Assembly (NCBI GenBank): GCA_947306025.1
Contig: CAMZFJ010000105.1
Coordinates: 1-6,554, forward strand
Direction: 5' to 3'
Length of the DNA stretch: 6,554 nucleotides
From: an uncultured Fibrobacter sp.
GTDB lineage: Bacteria > Fibrobacterota > Fibrobacteria > Fibrobacterales > Fibrobacteraceae
The translations under genes were made by a program, and so were the position numbers. The notes below the pieces were generated by a model. That model was not told where the DNA came from. It ran no database searches and saw nothing but the letters and a program-made list of their open reading frames with translations. Positions 6,095 to 6,554 of this stretch are shown here, in pieces; position 1 is the first letter of the stretch, and the number at the start of each line of letters is the position of its first letter.

Positions 6095-6105
6095 CGAATA
6101 ATATA
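6095..6105 (-). promoter_or_regulatory. Candidate -10 box for the YciO-family gene
   Basis: On the - strand TATATT at 6105-6100 is followed by ATTCG and preceded by a long T-run (6113-6107). Transcription would start near 6093, giving a leader of about 27 nt before ATG 6066. No clear -35 box is visible. The string TATATT-N-TTCG also precedes the gene starting at 4196. Confidence 0.4.
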
Positions 6106-6117
6106 TAAAAAAATGTG

Positions 6118-6146
6118 TTGGGGAGGCCATATAAAATTTCTATCTT
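6118..6146 (+). promoter_or_regulatory. Candidate promoter for the ClC-family gene
   Basis: TTGGGG (6118-6123) and TATCTT (6141-6146) are 17 nt apart. The predicted transcription start is about 6153, one base before the GTG at 6154, so the mRNA may be leaderless. Confidence 0.4.
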
Positions 6147-6153
6147 GCGCCTC

Positions 6154-6554
6154 GTGAAGCGAATTCATAGAACGATTGCGAAACTTCTCGTGGTAAATGG
6201 CTATTTGCCGAAACTCGCGCTTGCTGCGGTCATTGGGGGCGTGACTGGTTTTGTCGCTGTGGCGTTCCATTTTGGGCTGTGGGCTGCGATGGAGTTTGTT
6301 CGTCTGCCGTGGACGCTTGGGATTCTCCCGTGGTGGGCATTTGCGGTTGTTCCTGCGATTGGCGGGCTTGTGGTCGGGCTTTTCATTCACAAGGTGGCTC
6401 GTGCGCCAGAAACGGCGGGGCAGGGCACCGACAAGATGATTTATTCTTTCCATCACCAGGGCGGGAATGTTCGAGCGCGCGTGGCGCCGGTCAAGTTTGT
6501 TGCAAGCATCATTACGCTTTCGACGGGCGGCTCTGCTGGTTACGAGGGGCCGAT
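6154..6554 (+). CDS. ClC-family chloride channel/transporter, N-terminal part; 3' end outside window
   Basis: Integral inner-membrane protein of the ClC family, which carries chloride or other small anions as channel or H+/anion antiporter. Frame 1 is open from GTG 6154 to the window edge (133 complete codons). Numbered from that GTG: a first membrane segment at about 21-45, a second at about 60-78 ending PAIGGLVVGLF, GQGTD at 89-93, a GGNVRARVAPVKF stretch at 103-115, and STGGSAGYEGP at 123-133, the family's G(K/R)EGP region with gating glutamate Glu131. The GSGIP anion-coordinating motif is replaced by GQGTD, so the usual Ser and Pro are missing. No Shine-Dalgarno site precedes GTG 6154; in-frame TTG 6145, GTG 6190 and TTG 6205 are alternatives, also without a good one. 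About 130 of the usual 400 or more residues are visible; a C-terminal CBS or TrkA domain cannot be judged. Confidence 0.9.
   Translation, partial: MKRIHRTIAKLLVVNGYLPKLALAAVIGGVTGFVAVAFHFGLWAAMEFVRLPWTLGILPWWAFAVVPAIGGLVVGLFIHKVARAPETAGQGTDKMIYSFHHQGGNVRARVAPVKFVASIITLSTGGSAGYEGP

Noticed and set aside
6067..6456. Upstream in-frame extension of the YciO-family gene on the - strand
   Set aside because: The extension is Arg/Pro/Asn-rich, overlaps the ClC gene on the other strand, and YciO similarity starts at ATG 6066.

Overview
The window looks like chromosomal DNA from a Gram-negative-type bacterium of moderate GC content. The style of the proteins, the AT-rich TATATT-type promoter boxes and the codon usage make me think of Fibrobacter or a relative (Fibrobacterota/FCB group). 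That taxonomic guess is inference; no rRNA or other phylogenetic marker is present. There is no tRNA, CRISPR array, insertion sequence or phage gene.

Region A (1-4196) is part of a cell-surface polysaccharide locus built from two converging units. On the + strand, the C-terminal half of a Wzx-type polysaccharide flippase (to 733) runs with a stop/start overlap into a family 2 glycosyltransferase (733-1620). On the - strand, a three-gene unit reads from 4196 to 1661: an unrecognised helical, Trp-rich protein, a second GT2 enzyme, and a protein with fucosyltransferase-superfamily-like motifs. These three overlap one another (13 nt and 1 nt), so they are almost certainly one transcript. The two units meet tail to tail with only 40 nt between stop codons and no clear terminator. 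Together they would build and translocate a lipid-linked glycan.

Region B (4197-5460) is a separate two-gene + strand unit. It encodes two unrecognised single-pass membrane proteins that I judge to be diverged tandem paralogues: a run of identities starting K-G-x-Y-x-x-Q-A-K just after the membrane segment aligns without gaps for about 40 residues. Both genes have strong Shine-Dalgarno sites and very biased codon use (nearly all Lys as AAG), and the unit ends at a strong terminator, so it is probably highly expressed. This is the most interesting undescribed item in the window.

Region C (5479-6554) holds a - strand YciO/Sua5/YrdC-family gene, which shares the bidirectional terminator at 5428-5450 with region B. 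Divergent from it is the 5' end of a ClC-family chloride channel or transporter gene that runs off the window. The 87-nt gap between them holds candidate promoters in both directions.

Start sites: where ribosome binding sites are visible they are AAAGG(A) or AAGGGAG about 5-6 nt before the start. Two genes (4196 on -, 6154 on +) lack one and have a -10-like box placed so that transcription would begin 1-2 nt before the start codon, suggesting leaderless mRNAs.
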